Positions 50,078-59,296 of a stretch of 64,000 bases of DNA are shown piece by piece. The notes under the pieces were generated by a model that saw only the letters and a program-made list of their open reading frames with translations, had not been told where the DNA came from and did no database searches. The DNA comes from Chitinophagales bacterium (GTDB lineage: Bacteria > Bacteroidota > Bacteroidia > Chitinophagales > Saprospiraceae), in NCBI GenBank assembly GCA_017303475.1, contig JAFLBO010000003.1, positions 62,001-126,000 on the forward strand, read 5' to 3'. How positions within the stretch are numbered: position 1 is the stretch's first letter; every line of letters starts with the position of its first letter. The position numbers and the translations under genes were made by a program.

Positions 50078-51844
50078 ATGTTAAGAACTGTCTCCTGTTT
50101 GCTTTGGGCAATGCTTCTCTCTGTTGCCCAACTGACCGCACAAACCAATGAACTGCCTCGTTTTGCCACTGAGGAGGAAAAAAGTCTCGGGCAACCACCT
50201 GCCGTCACTCCCATCGGGATAACCACTCCGCCTACCGGCCCTGTCAGAACTATGGCAGAATGGGAGGAGTTGCAGGCGCTGATCATTACCTGGAACGGTC
50301 AGAATACTATACTGACGGAAATTGTCCGGGCGGCCAGACAGGAGTGTAAAGTGGTTATCTGCTGCGAAAACGCCAATGTTGTGGCACAAGCCAAAAATAA
50401 ACTAAGCTCCAGCGGCGTAGATTTCTCCACTAACGTCGACTTCGTAGTTGCCCCCAATAACTCCATTTGGGTGCGGGATTATGGCCCCAACAGCGTGTAT
50501 TCCAATGTGGTAGATTCTCTCTACTTCGTAGATTGGGTGTACAACCGCACTAATCGTCCTAAAGACGATACCATTGCCACTACCCTGGCCCCCTATTTTA
50601 ATGTTCCACTTTACAGTACCAGCGCTGCGCCTACCGACATGGTAAATACCGGCGGTAATTTCATGTCGGATGGCATGGGTACAGCCTTTGCTTCCTCCCT
50701 GATTCTGGATGAAAACGAGCCAGGTAACCCATACGGAGTAACCGCCAAAACAGAAGATCAGATTGATCAGATTCTCTCCGATTTTATGGGCATTGACCGG
50801 TATATCAAAATGACGCCATTGCCTTACGATGTGATTCACCACATTGATATGCACATGAAATTGCTGGATGAAGGTCGTATTCTGGTAGGACAATACCCTC
50901 AGGGTGTGGCAGATGGGCCTCAAATTGAAGCCAATATCCAGTACGTTTTGGATAATTTCAAATCATCTTTTGGCACTCCCTACAAGGTAATCCGGATTCC
51001 GATGCCACCGGAGGGTACCCAGTACCCCAATAATGGCGGCGATTACCGTACTTATGCCAACGCGGTTTTTGTAAACAAAACCATCATCGTTCCTTTTTAT
51101 CAGGAACAATACGATACCACTGCCCAACGAATCTGGGAGGAAGCCATGCCGGGCTACAAAGTGGTTGGTATAAATTGCAACAGTATCATTCCGTCGTTGG
51201 GCGCCATCCACTGCATTACCAAAGAAGTAGGTGTAAACGATCCTTTGCGTATTGTACACCAACCACTGGATTGTCAGGACAATGCAGATAACCCTCAGGC
51301 CTATAGTCTCGCCGCCAAAATCTGGCACAGATCAGGAGTGGCAGGCGCCAAAATTTTCTACACCACCAATCCTGATGGCCCCTGGCAGCAAGCAGATATG
51401 TACCAGGGCATTATTCCAAATGAAGATTGGTTTGGCTCCATTCCCCAGCAGCCCGCCGGCGCTACCGTATACTATTATATTGCCGCAACTGCTGTAAACG
51501 GTAAAACCATCTCCCGGCCGATCACGGCGCCTGAAGGCTATTGGAAATTCTGTGTCACCGAAACGGTGAATACCGCTGAACCACTCGCTATCCTCCAGGA
51601 AATTTACCCGAATCCGGCATCTGCCATCACGGTTATTCCGGTATCGGCAGCCACTAAAGTTCAAGGGCAGATCAGCCTATTCAATAGCCTCGGACAAAAG
51701 ATCAGGGACCTGTTTACCGGTGAAATGCCTGCAGGTAATAGCAACTATTTCCTGGATGCCGCCACCTTGCCCGCCGGAACCTATTGGGTGAAATGCCAGG
51801 CCGGTTCCCAGGTCAGCGCCAAAAAACTCATCATTAAAGGGTAA
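50078..51844 (+). CDS. Secreted agmatine-deiminase/peptidylarginine-deiminase-like protein with T9SS sorting domain
   Basis: A 588-residue exported guanidino-group-modifying enzyme. After a signal peptide (to about residue 22), the catalytic propeller covers about 55-385. Active-site candidates are D134 (WVRDYGP), H255 and D257 (HHIDMHM), Asn in PNNGGDYRTYANAVFV near 318, and C379 (GAIHC). This set parallels the Porphyromonas gingivalis PPAD catalytic residues. An Ig-like region follows, then a type A T9SS C-terminal domain (YPNPASAITVIPV to SAKKLIIKG). It would be secreted and would citrullinate arginine or deiminate agmatine; which of these is not settled by sequence reading. Confidence 0.88.
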   Translation: MLRTVSCLLWAMLLSVAQLTAQTNELPRFATEEEKSLGQPPAVTPIGITTPPTGPVRTMAEWEELQALIITWNGQNTILTEIVRAARQECKVVICCENANVVAQAKNKLSSSGVDFSTNVDFVVAPNNSIWVRDYGPNSVYSNVVDSLYFVDWVYNRTNRPKDDTIATTLAPYFNVPLYSTSAAPTDMVNTGGNFMSDGMGTAFASSLILDENEPGNPYGVTAKTEDQIDQILSDFMGIDRYIKMTPLPYDVIHHIDMHMKLLDEGRILVGQYPQGVADGPQIEANIQYVLDNFKSSFGTPYKVIRIPMPPEGTQYPNNGGDYRTYANAVFVNKTIIVPFYQEQYDTTAQRIWEEAMPGYKVVGINCNSIIPSLGAIHCITKEVGVNDPLRIVHQPLDCQDNADNPQAYSLAAKIWHRSGVAGAKIFYTTNPDGPWQQADMYQGIIPNEDWFGSIPQQPAGATVYYYIAATAVNGKTISRPITAPEGYWKFCVTETVNTAEPLAILQEIYPNPASAITVIPVSAATKVQGQISLFNSLGQKIRDLFTGEMPAGNSNYFLDAATLPAGTYWVKCQAGSQVSAKKLIIKG

Positions 51845-51873
51845 GGCACGAAGTTACGGGCCGAAGATACGAG

Positions 51874-51985
51874 GCGCGAAGAGGGTGTTTTTACCGCAGA
51901 GGCGCGGAGACGCAGAGGGATTGAAAATCAATCATTTAAACCTCTGCGTCTCCGCGCCTCTGCGGTAAAAACACCCTCTTCGCGC
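51874..51985. repeat. Perfect 45-bp inverted repeat built from CRCNNAGR octamers
   Basis: Positions 51874-51918 and 51941-51985 are exact reverse complements (45 of 45). The inner part of the arm consists of the octamers CGCAGAGG, CGCGGAGA and CGCAGAGG. The 22-nt loop itself contains GATTGA/TCAATC. It fills the space between two convergent genes and could act as a two-way terminator. Confidence 0.95.
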
Positions 51986-52003
51986 TTCAGCACCTTCGTG
52001 CCT

Positions 52004-53284
52004 TTAATTAATAGTTTTGAAGCCTGTGTATTTCCAGAGGGCCTTCGGAATTTGGATGCCCTCAGGAGTTTGGTTGTTTTCCAGCAGGGCCGCTACGATG
52101 CGGGCAAGTGCCATGGCAGAGCCATTCAGCGTGTGCGCTAATTCGATTTTGCCTTGTTCATCTCTGAAACGCAGCTTCAGTCGATTGCTTTGGAATGTTT
52201 CAAAGCAGGAAACAGAGCTTACTTCCAGCCATCTTTTTTGTGCTGCAGACCACACTTCAAAGTCGTAGGTTTTGGCAGATGCAAATCCCATATCGCCACC
52301 GCAGAGCAGCAGGATTCGGTATGGAAGTTCCAGTTTGCGCATGATATTTTCTACGTGACGAATCATGCCCTGAAGTGCTTTGTAAGACTGATCCGGATGT
52401 TCAACCCGAACAATCTCCACTTTGTCGAACTGGTGAACACGGTTTAGGCCTCGCACGTGAGCGCCGTATGAGCCTGCTTCACGACGGAAACAAGGCGTAT
52501 AAGCGGTCATTTTGATCGGCAGGTCTTTCAGAGATAGAATTTCATCCCTAACGATATTGGTGACAGGTACTTCTGCAGTTGGAATGAGGTACAGGTTGTC
52601 TACTGTACAATGGTACATCTGACCTTCTTTATCTGGAAGTTGACCAGTTCCGCGGGCAGAATCTTCGTTGACCAGATGCGGGGGCAGGATTTCCTCGTAA
52701 CCGGCTTTCACGGCTTCATCCAGGAAAAACTGGATCAGGGCACGCTGGAGTCTGGCGCCTTTTCCGCGATAAACCGGAAATCCGGCGCCGGTGAGTTTTA
52801 CGCCGAGCTCCAGGTCAAAAACATTGTATTTTTTGGCTAATTCCCAGTGCGGCAGTGCGTCTTCCGGCAGGGTAGGGAAGGGTTTGGTCCAGTCTTTGGC
52901 CACTTTGTTCTCTTCCGGCGTTTTGCCTTTAGGAACGGTTTTGTGCGGACAGTTAGGAACAGTGTATAACATGTCGTCCAACTGAACCTTTAGACTTTCC
53001 ATTTGTTCTTCCAGTTCTTTGCTGCGCGTTTTTAACAAAGCCACCTGGTTTTTCAGCACCTCGGCCTCCTCTTTTTTACCCTGACCCATCAATGCGCCTA
53101 TTTGTTTGGCCAGGCGATTGCTTTCGGCGAGCGTGTCGTCCAGCTCTTTTTGAGTGGATTTACGCTTTTCGTCAGTTTTAATGATTTGATCAATGACCCG
53201 GATCTGTGTGGAGGTCCAGTTGCGTTTGCGGAGACCGGCAATGATTCGTTTTTTTTCTTCCCGGATTACTTTAAGTTGGAGCAT
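52004..53284 (-). CDS. serS: Seryl-tRNA synthetase
   Basis: A 426-residue class II aminoacyl-tRNA synthetase that charges tRNA-Ser. The N-terminal long antiparallel coiled coil that grips the tRNA variable arm spans residues about 28-105 (KELDDTLAESNRLAKQIGAL). Catalytic motifs follow: motif 2 near 265 (CFRREAGSYGAHVRGLNRVH) and motif 3 near 375-400 (HTLNGSAMALARIVAALLEN). The length is normal. It is convergent with the deiminase gene across a 45-bp inverted repeat. Confidence 0.96.
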   Translation of the reverse strand: MLQLKVIREEKKRIIAGLRKRNWTSTQIRVIDQIIKTDEKRKSTQKELDDTLAESNRLAKQIGALMGQGKKEEAEVLKNQVALLKTRSKELEEQMESLKVQLDDMLYTVPNCPHKTVPKGKTPEENKVAKDWTKPFPTLPEDALPHWELAKKYNVFDLELGVKLTGAGFPVYRGKGARLQRALIQFFLDEAVKAGYEEILPPHLVNEDSARGTGQLPDKEGQMYHCTVDNLYLIPTAEVPVTNIVRDEILSLKDLPIKMTAYTPCFRREAGSYGAHVRGLNRVHQFDKVEIVRVEHPDQSYKALQGMIRHVENIMRKLELPYRILLLCGGDMGFASAKTYDFEVWSAAQKRWLEVSSVSCFETFQSNRLKLRFRDEQGKIELAHTLNGSAMALARIVAALLENNQTPEGIQIPKALWKYTGFKTIN

Positions 53285-53788
53285 GACTTACGTTGTAGTA
53301 TTTGTTGAATAGACTTCCGTGTGAAAGCCTAATGGAAATTTGGGTGTTGTCAAATTGGGTTTTGGTATAATTTTGGCAAATGTTGAAAAAATCGCGACAA
53401 GATAGGGCGAATTTAAAAACAGGATTATCTTTGCAGCGTTCAATACAAGCATTGAAGCCAAATTTAATCCTTTTGGCTGTTGCTCCCCACGCATTTCCCT
53501 CTCATTTTCAGTTGAGTTGAACCTTGTAACAGGTGGCTGGAGCATATGTTTTCCGCGCTAATCATTTCACGCCAGATACCGATCAACCATTCCATTTTTC
53601 AGTTGAGGCATCAATTTTAGCCAAAAAAATTAGTACTCAGGCAACGGATTGGGAGTTTCAAACACTCTATATCCCTGTCTCTCTCAATAAACTTGAATTT
53701 TTTTCCCACCATCCTGCGCGATCTCTCCGCTTGCCAACGCTCCGGCAACGGCCCGCGCAAATTCTTTTAACTTTTTTCATCCCCACAC
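53285..53788. other. rho leader region and serS upstream region
   Basis: A 504-base spacer. A plus-strand -7 box, TATCTTTG at 53426-53433, implies a rho 5' UTR of about 345 nt that is pyrimidine-rich near its end (53640-53785). A 24-codon frame starting at 53546 (MFSALIISRQ) could be an upstream ORF but has no other support. rho leaders in other bacteria take part in autoregulation. Confidence 0.45.
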
Positions 53789-55783
53789 ATGTTCGACATT
53801 TTGCAGCTCAACGACAAGTTGGTGACCGAGCTCAAGGAAATTGCCCAGAATCTTGGCGTGAAAGGCATCGCCAAACTCTCCAAACAGGATTTGATTTACA
53901 AAATCCTGGATGAACAAGCCCTGGCCGAAAAAAACGCCGCCAACCGGGTGGTGCCCATCGTGGAAGAACCCAACCCACAAACAGGCCGCAGAGCCAGAAA
54001 AGTGAAAGCAACCGATGAGGTTGAATCTTCCCCAGCTCCGGAAGCGCCTTCCGAGCCGGCTGTGGTAACGCCTAAACCTGTTCCGGTAAAACGCGAACGG
54101 GCAGCCGATACCGATAACCGCAGAAATAAAGAGCAAAACCGCACCGCTCCGGAACCTAAACGCGACCGCGAGCCATTGCGTTCCAACCCAGAACAAAATC
54201 GTGGTCCGCAACCTCGCCGCGATGACCGCCCGGAACGTGCAGACCGGCCTGAACGCCTGGATCGCCGCGACCAAAACCGCAATAACCCGAATGATGCCCC
54301 TCGTCGCGACCCGCAACAGCCACGGCAGGATAACCAATCCCGCAGCCGCGACCGTTGGGAAGATCGCCGCGATCGCCGTCAACGCGAATGGGAAGACCGT
54401 CGCCGCGAACGTCAGCAAAACCGCCCGGGTCAGCCAGGCTTGTTTGATTCTGATGCCGCACGCCTGCAAAACCTTGAAGAAGAATATGTTGCACCAGCCA
54501 ATCCGACTGAAGACGACGATGAAATGGTGCCAATGCACCGTCCGTTTGCTCCCCTGGCAGGCGGTCAGCCAGAGCCGGTGCAGGATCAGCCAAAGCAAAC
54601 CGCGCCGGAGCCTGTTGAGGTAATGCCTCCAACGGTTCACAAGGAACGTTTTGACGTGGAGCTGGATGGCATAGTAGAAGGTTTGGGTACCCTGGAAATG
54701 ATGCCCGACGGGTATGGTTTCCTCCGCTCTCCGGATTATAACTACCAAACCAGCCCCGATGATATTTATGTGTCACCTTCGCAAATCAAGCTTTTTGGTC
54801 TGAAAACCGGTGATACTGTGCGCGGCGCTATCCGCCCACCCAAAGAAGGCGAGAAGTATTTCGCCCTGCTTAAGGTGTCTAAAATCAATGGCCTGGATCC
54901 GAAAGATGTACGAGACCGCGTACCGTTCGACTACCTCACGCCCTTGTTCCCAACCTCCAAGTTTACACTGCTTTCCAGCCCTACAGGGCGCGACTTTGGC
55001 AACCGGATTATAGATCTGTTTACGCCTATTGGTAAAGGGCAGCGCGGCTTGATTGTGGCCCAGCCCAAAACAGGTAAAACCTTCCTGTTGAAGGATATTG
55101 CCAATGCCATTACCAAAAACCACCCGGAATGTTACGTGATCGTTTTGCTGATCGACGAACGCCCTGAGGAGGTAACGGATATGCGCCGCAATGTGAAGGC
55201 CGAAGTAGTAGCTTCTACTTTTGATGAAGCTGCCGAGAACCACGTACGTCTGGCCAACATTGTACTGGAAAAATCCAAACGTATGGTGGAATGTGGTCAC
55301 CACGTGGTAATTCTGCTGGACTCCATCACGCGTATGGCGCGCGCCTACAACACCGTGGCTCCGGCCAGTGGCAAGGTGCTTTCCGGTGGTGTGGAAGCCA
55401 CAGCGCTGCAAAAGCCCAAGAAGTTCTTTGGCGCAGCCCGTGCTATTGAAGATGGCGGTTCCTTGACTATTCTGGCCACAGCCCTGATTGATACCGGCTC
55501 CAAAATGGACCAGGTTATTTTCGAAGAATTCAAGGGTACCGGCAACATGGAACTGCAATTGGATCGCAACCTGGCCAATCGCCGCTTGTATCCAAGTGTG
55601 GACCTCACCAAATCCAGCACACGCCGCGAAGATTTGTTGTTGGACAAGGATACCTTGCAGCGTATGTTCATCCTCCGCAATCACCTGGCCGATATGAAGC
55701 CGGAAGAGGCTATGGAGTTCATGAAAAAGCACATGATGCATACCAGCAGCAACGAAGAGTTTCTGGAAAGCATGAACCGTTAA
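53789..55783 (+). CDS. rho: Transcription termination factor Rho with large disordered insert
   Basis: A 664-residue hexameric RNA/DNA helicase that ends transcription. The Rho N-domain is at residues 1-45 ([26 protein letters not shown]). Residues about 50-260 are a low-complexity insert rich in Arg, Asp, Pro, Asn and Gln, absent from E. coli Rho (419 residues) but common in Bacteroidota. The RNA-binding cold-shock-like domain ([17 protein letters not shown]) and the ATPase core follow: Walker A QPKTGKTF near 427, Walker [17 protein letters not shown], and the Q/R loops. A terminator follows at 55820. Confidence 0.96.
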   Translation: MFDILQLNDKLVTELKEIAQNLGVKGIAKLSKQDLIYKILDEQALAEKNAANRVVPIVEEPNPQTGRRARKVKATDEVESSPAPEAPSEPAVVTPKPVPVKRERAADTDNRRNKEQNRTAPEPKRDREPLRSNPEQNRGPQPRRDDRPERADRPERLDRRDQNRNNPNDAPRRDPQQPRQDNQSRSRDRWEDRRDRRQREWEDRRRERQQNRPGQPGLFDSDAARLQNLEEEYVAPANPTEDDDEMVPMHRPFAPLAGGQPEPVQDQPKQTAPEPVEVMPPTVHKERFDVELDGIVEGLGTLEMMPDGYGFLRSPDYNYQTSPDDIYVSPSQIKLFGLKTGDTVRGAIRPPKEGEKYFALLKVSKINGLDPKDVRDRVPFDYLTPLFPTSKFTLLSSPTGRDFGNRIIDLFTPIGKGQRGLIVAQPKTGKTFLLKDIANAITKNHPECYVIVLLIDERPEEVTDMRRNVKAEVVASTFDEAAENHVRLANIVLEKSKRMVECGHHVVILLDSITRMARAYNTVAPASGKVLSGGVEATALQKPKKFFGAARAIEDGGSLTILATALIDTGSKMDQVIFEEFKGTGNMELQLDRNLANRRLYPSVDLTKSSTRREDLLLDKDTLQRMFILRNHLADMKPEEAMEFMKKHMMHTSSNEEFLESMNR

Positions 55784-55819
55784 GCAAGACGGTTTGGAGG
55801 TTTTGACCTTAGATAGTAG

Positions 55820-55863
55820 ACTTGTACCGAAACCGGCTTGTGTTTTGGTACAAGTTTTTTTTT
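55820..55863 (+). terminator. Intrinsic terminator of rho
   Basis: ACTTGTACC (55820-55828) pairs perfectly with GGTACAAGT (55847-55855), and nine T residues end the element. It lies 37 bases after the stop codon. Confidence 0.88.
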
Positions 55864-56281
55864 GTTGCTCCACCCTGAAGAGCGGGGCAATAGTATACCT
55901 CCTTCATCAAATGGGAAATGCCAAAAGGATTGTCACCATACAGGTCCAGTAAAGGCTTCGAAGTTAAATTTTTGTAACCTACTTGTTTTTTACGATTTAA
56001 GGGTTTACTTTTGTCTATATTTAGCTCCACATTAATGTTATGGCGTACCCTGGAGCATGCAGTTAACTGTTTTAATCTTTTGTAAGGGCTTAGAAATAGG
56101 TTATGTATCAGATGGGCATTAAAAGTTTTGCCAATTTTTGTCATATTTTAATTTTTAGTCCTTCGTAATCAGCGCGCTTATCCTGGATAATTTTTATGGC
56201 GGTATCATGAAAAGTTTAGGCTATTCCGGTTGCCCGGGATGGCAAGGAACCTTATTTTTCACCTTTAAACATTTTTCTAGA
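55864..56281. other. AT-rich spacer, no supported gene
   Basis: About 420 bases separate the rho terminator from the first ATG of the next gene. A minus-strand open frame of 111 codons crosses it but runs into the rho terminator and shows no recognisable domain. It may be a decayed gene. No promoter box for the following gene was identified. Confidence 0.35.
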
Positions 56282-56350
56282 ATGAAAAACTGGTTAAAAT
56301 CGACGCTTAAAAGCGTCATCGCGTCACGGCCTCAATACTTCATCTCTTAG
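56282..56350 (+). pseudogene. Frameshifted N-terminus of the beta-helix T9SS protein
   Basis: An ATG at 56282 opens MKNWLKSTLKSVIASRPQYF and stops at TAG (56348). In the next frame the sequence continues without a start codon as LRFFSLLFLGTGFLTA then IPIRAQQ, a plain signal-peptide core and cleavage region, into the 903-residue frame. Joining the two would give a normal N-terminus, so a one-base indel near 56335-56350 is likely, either real or a sequencing error. A perfect palindrome GACGCTTAAAAGCGTC lies at 56302-56317. Confidence 0.65.
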
Positions 56351-56429
56351 ATTCTTTAGCCTTCTTTTTTTAGGTACTGGTTTCTTAACTGCAATTCCAA
56401 TAAGGGCGCAACAAACACTTTGTCAGCAA

Positions 56430-59141
56430 TTGGGCGGAAATTTCGTTCCGGATATCACTATTGGCACGAATGAATTCTCCACAACAAACACCTCCGGACT
56501 TGGAGTTGCCATCTGGACTAATAAAAAGGTTGTTGTAAATGGCACGTTAATCGTGGATTCGGATTTTCATATCCAAAGTTGCCAACTTAAAATGGGCAAA
56601 AACGCAAGCATTCGAATAAATGCAGGCAAAATTTTCTTTTCAACCTTTTCAAAATATTTCAGATGCGGCAGTGACAGGTGGACAGGATTTGCAGATCAAG
56701 GCGGCACAAGTGGCATTTGGTTTAATCACATTGAGGACGCCTCCATAGCCATTGATATTTTGAGCGCAAATGCGAAAGTAACGCTGGTTGGGAACTTCAT
56801 AAACCGAAATCGAATCGGCGTGAGAGCAGCAAATATTGCTGTGAATGCAACCATAGCAGCCAACGTTTTTGATTGTACCAGTCCGCTAAACGCTGGCGGA
56901 TCAATGGGGATGACAGGAATTTCGCTGACTAATTGTCCTTCCGCCGCAATAGGCCGAATAGATCCTACACCTGCATTCAGAAATACCTTTAACAAACACG
57001 CTAACGGAATTAACCTGACTAACAGCACTGCCTCGATTGGCCTTTCCAATTTCAGAGGAAATGATATAGGTGTATTGGCATCCAAAAGCACCGTCACCAT
57101 AAGAGGGGCAGCTTCCGGGCTCACTTCAAATTTTGCCAATAATGGGCGTGATATTTACGCTACCCAAACAAACTTGGATGTCTTTTACTGCCATATGGAT
57201 AGCTGTAAGACAAATAATATTACTTCTGTCTCGAATAACAACCAAGAGCGAATTCATATCCATGACAATACTATTCAGGTCACTAATTTGCCCAACGCTG
57301 CGAATAGTAAAATGGGAATAAGTTTGGACCGCTCCAGGTTTGGGAACGACAATGAATATCGAAACACCATTGATCGCAATCATTTTATCATCCATGAATT
57401 TGCAGGTAGCGAAAGACGCGCCATGCATATACGAGGAGGGGCTTCAATTCATGACTATATGCGTATTGACTCCAACTTTATTGAGGCAAAGGCAGGCGGT
57501 AATTCTGATATATTAACCAAATTTGTTGATATTGACATCAGTGGGGCAGAAAATTTCCACATTACCAACAATACCCTCAATACCACCAATACTTTTGCAA
57601 CCGGTAATAACCGATGGGGTTTTTTTATGGTGAATGGGGCAACCACACCTGCCGAGGGCAACAAGTTTTGGTTTAATACCATTACCGGTATAGGCCCGGA
57701 TGACGGTTGTTGTGCGGTGCATGCCCTCGACGCAGGGCCCTGGAGCATTTGTTCTAATACTACCGATCAAACTTATCGTGGTTTCCATTTTACTGGCAAT
57801 TGTGGTAAATCAGTATTTGGCCTGAATACCTTTAATAACCACAATTACGATCCCCTCCAGCTTTATGTTGGCGGTACGGGGTTGTTTATGCAGGGGCACG
57901 GAGCCGATAATGTGTTTCTAGGTGACCAGGAATGCCAGGGTAACCATTGGGAAATAGTGGATTATGCGTTTGCCAATGCTTATACAGCTATTATTATTGG
58001 AAACAATTTGGATGGGCCAAGTCTTCCTACCCTTCAAAAAAATGAATTTACTGTAAAAAACCTGAATGATGCACACCAGGCGCCTATTGACAGGAACCCA
58101 ATGCAAAATTGGTTTTTCCAAGGTGAATGTTTACTTGCTCCTACAGGCTGCGTGGAGCAGGACCTGAATACCTTTGATGAACATGATATTTGGGTGCGCG
58201 ACCATTATCCTTATCCACAAGCCACTCCGGGCGTGGAAGAATGGCAAAGTACGCGCTATGTATTGGCCAAACTGATGCGCTACCCCAATCTGGCATCCGG
58301 CGCTACGCTTACCTTCAGAAATGCCTACAGCCAAAGTTCGACAGCGCTTTTTGCCCGGTTTGATTCCTTAATGAACGCCATTTCGTTGGCTACCACTGCC
58401 TCGCAAACTACCCTGAACGGTATATACGCAAATATCCAAAGCAAACAGGCTCAGATCAATGCCCTGGATGCTACCGTTTCGGATTACAGTGCTATTCCAA
58501 CAGGAATGTTGTCTGATCGAGCTGTTTTGTTGGGCGAATTGGCGGCGCTTACGGTACAACTAAACACCCTACAGGCACAAAACGAAAGTGTCAGACTGCC
58601 GCTGCTCGCAGCCTGCGAACAATTCAATAATGCCTTGCCAGCTAACCAGACGTATGAGCAAAATCAAAAGGTGCTGAATGCCCTTGCCATCCAACAGGCA
58701 AGAGGAATTGAATTGTCGGAAACGGATAAAACGGCTCTCCACGCCATTGCCCAGCAGTGTACACAGGTGGCCGGACGTACCAAAGAAGCCGCAGCGGCCA
58801 TGTTGCCCCCGGAAGAAAGCGGACCATATTGGCACGAAGATCCGAATGTTGACAATTGCCCACAACGAACATCCCGGGACGCTACCCTTCAGGAATTGGG
58901 ATGCACGTTATCCCCTAATCCGGTTTCGGATATGTTGCACCTGCAATTTGACGCACCGTTTATTGGATCTCTGGTTATTTCGGATCTGTCCGGTCGGGTT
59001 ATCCAACGCCTTAGCGCAACAGAACTCACCAAAGCGCTGGATATTCCGGTGAATCAATTAACTAACGGCGTTTACCTCGCTACTTGCACCGATCAGGGCA
59101 AAATCTGGTCAGCATCTGTCAAGTTTGTGGTGCTACGATAA
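56430..59141 (+). CDS. Right-handed beta-helix-like T9SS cargo protein (main frame)
   Basis: A 903-residue body whose native start is probably the frameshifted ATG at 56282; within this frame only a TTG at 56430 can begin it, and the frame itself opens at 56298. Residues about 20-560 show irregular beta-helix repeats with Asn ladders (AKVTLVGNFINRNRIGVRAAN; ITGISLTNC-like turns; ENFHITNNTLNTTN). A helical region (residues 640-800, ITQ/QARG-type coiled segments) and a type A T9SS C-terminal domain (SPNPVSDMLHLQF to SVKFVVLR) follow. It would be secreted and bound to the cell surface. It may be non-functional because of the frameshift. Confidence 0.8.
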   Translation: MGGNFVPDITIGTNEFSTTNTSGLGVAIWTNKKVVVNGTLIVDSDFHIQSCQLKMGKNASIRINAGKIFFSTFSKYFRCGSDRWTGFADQGGTSGIWFNHIEDASIAIDILSANAKVTLVGNFINRNRIGVRAANIAVNATIAANVFDCTSPLNAGGSMGMTGISLTNCPSAAIGRIDPTPAFRNTFNKHANGINLTNSTASIGLSNFRGNDIGVLASKSTVTIRGAASGLTSNFANNGRDIYATQTNLDVFYCHMDSCKTNNITSVSNNNQERIHIHDNTIQVTNLPNAANSKMGISLDRSRFGNDNEYRNTIDRNHFIIHEFAGSERRAMHIRGGASIHDYMRIDSNFIEAKAGGNSDILTKFVDIDISGAENFHITNNTLNTTNTFATGNNRWGFFMVNGATTPAEGNKFWFNTITGIGPDDGCCAVHALDAGPWSICSNTTDQTYRGFHFTGNCGKSVFGLNTFNNHNYDPLQLYVGGTGLFMQGHGADNVFLGDQECQGNHWEIVDYAFANAYTAIIIGNNLDGPSLPTLQKNEFTVKNLNDAHQAPIDRNPMQNWFFQGECLLAPTGCVEQDLNTFDEHDIWVRDHYPYPQATPGVEEWQSTRYVLAKLMRYPNLASGATLTFRNAYSQSSTALFARFDSLMNAISLATTASQTTLNGIYANIQSKQAQINALDATVSDYSAIPTGMLSDRAVLLGELAALTVQLNTLQAQNESVRLPLLAACEQFNNALPANQTYEQNQKVLNALAIQQARGIELSETDKTALHAIAQQCTQVAGRTKEAAAAMLPPEESGPYWHEDPNVDNCPQRTSRDATLQELGCTLSPNPVSDMLHLQFDAPFIGSLVISDLSGRVIQRLSATELTKALDIPVNQLTNGVYLATCTDQGKIWSASVKFVVLR

Positions 59142-59166
59142 TTTTTTCAAACAGATGAGGCTGTTT

Positions 59167-59268
59167 CAAAAGTGATTTTTGCCGCTGAGACGGAGAGACG
59201 CAGAGAGCTTGATAACCAGGTATTTATATCTCTGCGTCTCTCCGTCTCAGCGGTAAAAATCACTTTTG
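59167..59268. repeat. 40-bp inverted repeat built from octamers
   Basis: 59167-59206 and 59229-59268 are reverse complements at 39 of 40 positions. The arms carry the octamers CGCTGAGA, CGGAGAGA and CGCAGAGA. It separates the beta-helix gene from the first PKD protein gene. Confidence 0.95.
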
Positions 59269-59296
59269 CGAGAGCCTCTAACCTTTTTTACCTGCC

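Noticed and set aside
53533..53913. A 126-codon plus-strand frame overlapping the start of rho
   Set aside because: It overlaps the conserved Rho N-domain in another frame and has no recognisable features.
55809..56144. A 111-codon minus-strand frame
   Set aside because: No recognisable domain, and it runs into the rho terminator. It could be a decayed gene but cannot be supported.
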